Positions 23,754 through 23,995 of a DNA stretch of 23,995 nt are shown one piece after another. This DNA comes from Deltaproteobacteria bacterium (GTDB lineage Bacteria > Desulfobacterota_C > Deferrisomatia > Deferrisomatales > JACRMM01): positions 1 to 23,995 of the forward strand of contig JACRCS010000152.1 in NCBI GenBank assembly GCA_016218905.1, read 5' to 3'. The number at the start of each line of letters is the position of its first letter. Position 1 is the stretch's first letter. The notes under the pieces are model-generated. The model was not told the DNA's origin and searched no databases. It worked only from the letters and a program-made list of their open reading frames with translations. Made by a program: the position numbers and the translations under genes.

Positions 23754-23781
23754 CCACGCACTTCCCACTCCGCACTCCGCA
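23754..23781 (-). repeat. Four-unit degenerate heptamer repeat
   Basis: The units CCACGCA, CTTCCCA, CTCCGCA and CTCCGCA lie in direct succession. It is similar in period and style to the array at 3063-3090. Confidence 0.5.
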
Positions 23782-23818
23782 CCATTGTTATTGAGCACCC
23801 CTATGGGCCCATGTGAAA

Positions 23819-23995
23819 TGCGGCGTAAAGGCGCCACCCGATCTTCGGCGTAATGGCGCCAGGCGATCTTCGGCGTAAAGGAGCCAGCCGAAGTTCACCG
23901 TAATGGAGCCACCCCGAGGCTGGCAGTTCAGCTCGGGGCGCGTGATCGGCGTAATGGAGCCATCCCGTGTTCGCCGTAATGGCGCCACGCGGGGT
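23819..23995. repeat. 25-bp-period repeat array, possibly a mobile-element end
   Basis: An 18-bp core close to TTCGGCGTAATGGCGCCA occurs at about 23819, 23844, 23869, 23894, 23945 and 23970. The steps are 25, 25, 25, about 51 (one unit decayed) and 25. The array runs to the window edge. Regular, same-direction binding-site-like repeats are known at the ends of IS21-family elements, whose transposase genes would then lie beyond the window. That assignment is inference. Confidence 0.6.

Noticed and set aside
23788..23988. 66-codon minus-strand open frame over the repeat array
   Set aside because: It is simply the phased repeat read as protein, with no independent support.
23819..23995. CRISPR array
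   Set aside because: The repeat core is separated by only about 7 nt, not by unique spacers of 30 nt or more, and no cas gene is present.

Overview
The window is GC-rich (roughly two thirds G+C by eye) bacterial DNA whose core genes handle CoA thioesters and organic acids. A tungsten-type aldehyde:ferredoxin oxidoreductase module, a DUF362 iron-sulfur protein, a fadE-fadN-fadA beta-oxidation cluster and a thiolase/DUF35 pair suggest an anaerobic or facultative fatty-acid or amino-acid degrader, for example from Desulfobacterota or a neighbouring phylum. This assignment is inference; there is no rRNA or tRNA gene in view to test it.

Layout. 1-2058: 3' part of a gene joining the C-terminal part of an aldehyde:ferredoxin oxidoreductase to a complete iron-dependent alcohol dehydrogenase in one reading frame, followed by two hairpins, the second a good intrinsic terminator. 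2276-4197: a frameshifted methylglutaconyl-CoA hydratase-like gene and an HMG-CoA-lyase-like gene, resembling the last two steps of leucine breakdown, although the lyase lacks the catalytic cysteine. 4200-5490: two diverged tandem copies of a leader plus flavoprotein segment, both gutted by internal deletions. 5525-7285: CocE/NonD-type serine hydrolase. 7742-13223: fadE, fadN (one frameshift) and fadA, a complete beta-oxidation spiral. 13230-14571: an acyl-CoA dehydrogenase that has lost an internal segment. 14864-16210: DUF362 protein ending in a NuoB-like cysteine pattern. 16619-17319 (minus strand): Phd/VapB-type antitoxin and PIN toxin. 17967-19712: DUF35 zinc-ribbon/OB protein and thiolase. 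19713-20110: scrambled middle part of another flavoprotein. 20238-22129: PPOX-family protein, spermidine-synthase-like protein and double zinc-ribbon protein. 22165-23440: long inverted repeat, relic GNAT toxin and intact DUF1778/GNAT toxin-antitoxin pair. 23470-23995: fragment of a conserved hypothetical gene and a 25-bp-period repeat array running to the window edge, probably the end of a mobile element.

How it fits together. FadE, FadN and FadA would carry out acyl-CoA oxidation, hydration/dehydrogenation and thiolysis. The hydratase, lyase and DUF35/thiolase genes would feed or drain acyl-CoA pools, and the oxidoreductase-dehydrogenase fusion could interconvert acid, aldehyde and alcohol. 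Between these lie several families of palindromic intergenic repeats, two toxin-antitoxin pairs and an unusual number of broken genes: two single-base frameshifts, at least four internal deletions and one chimeric junction. This indicates either an actively eroding, repeat-rich genome or local assembly errors; raw reads would decide.
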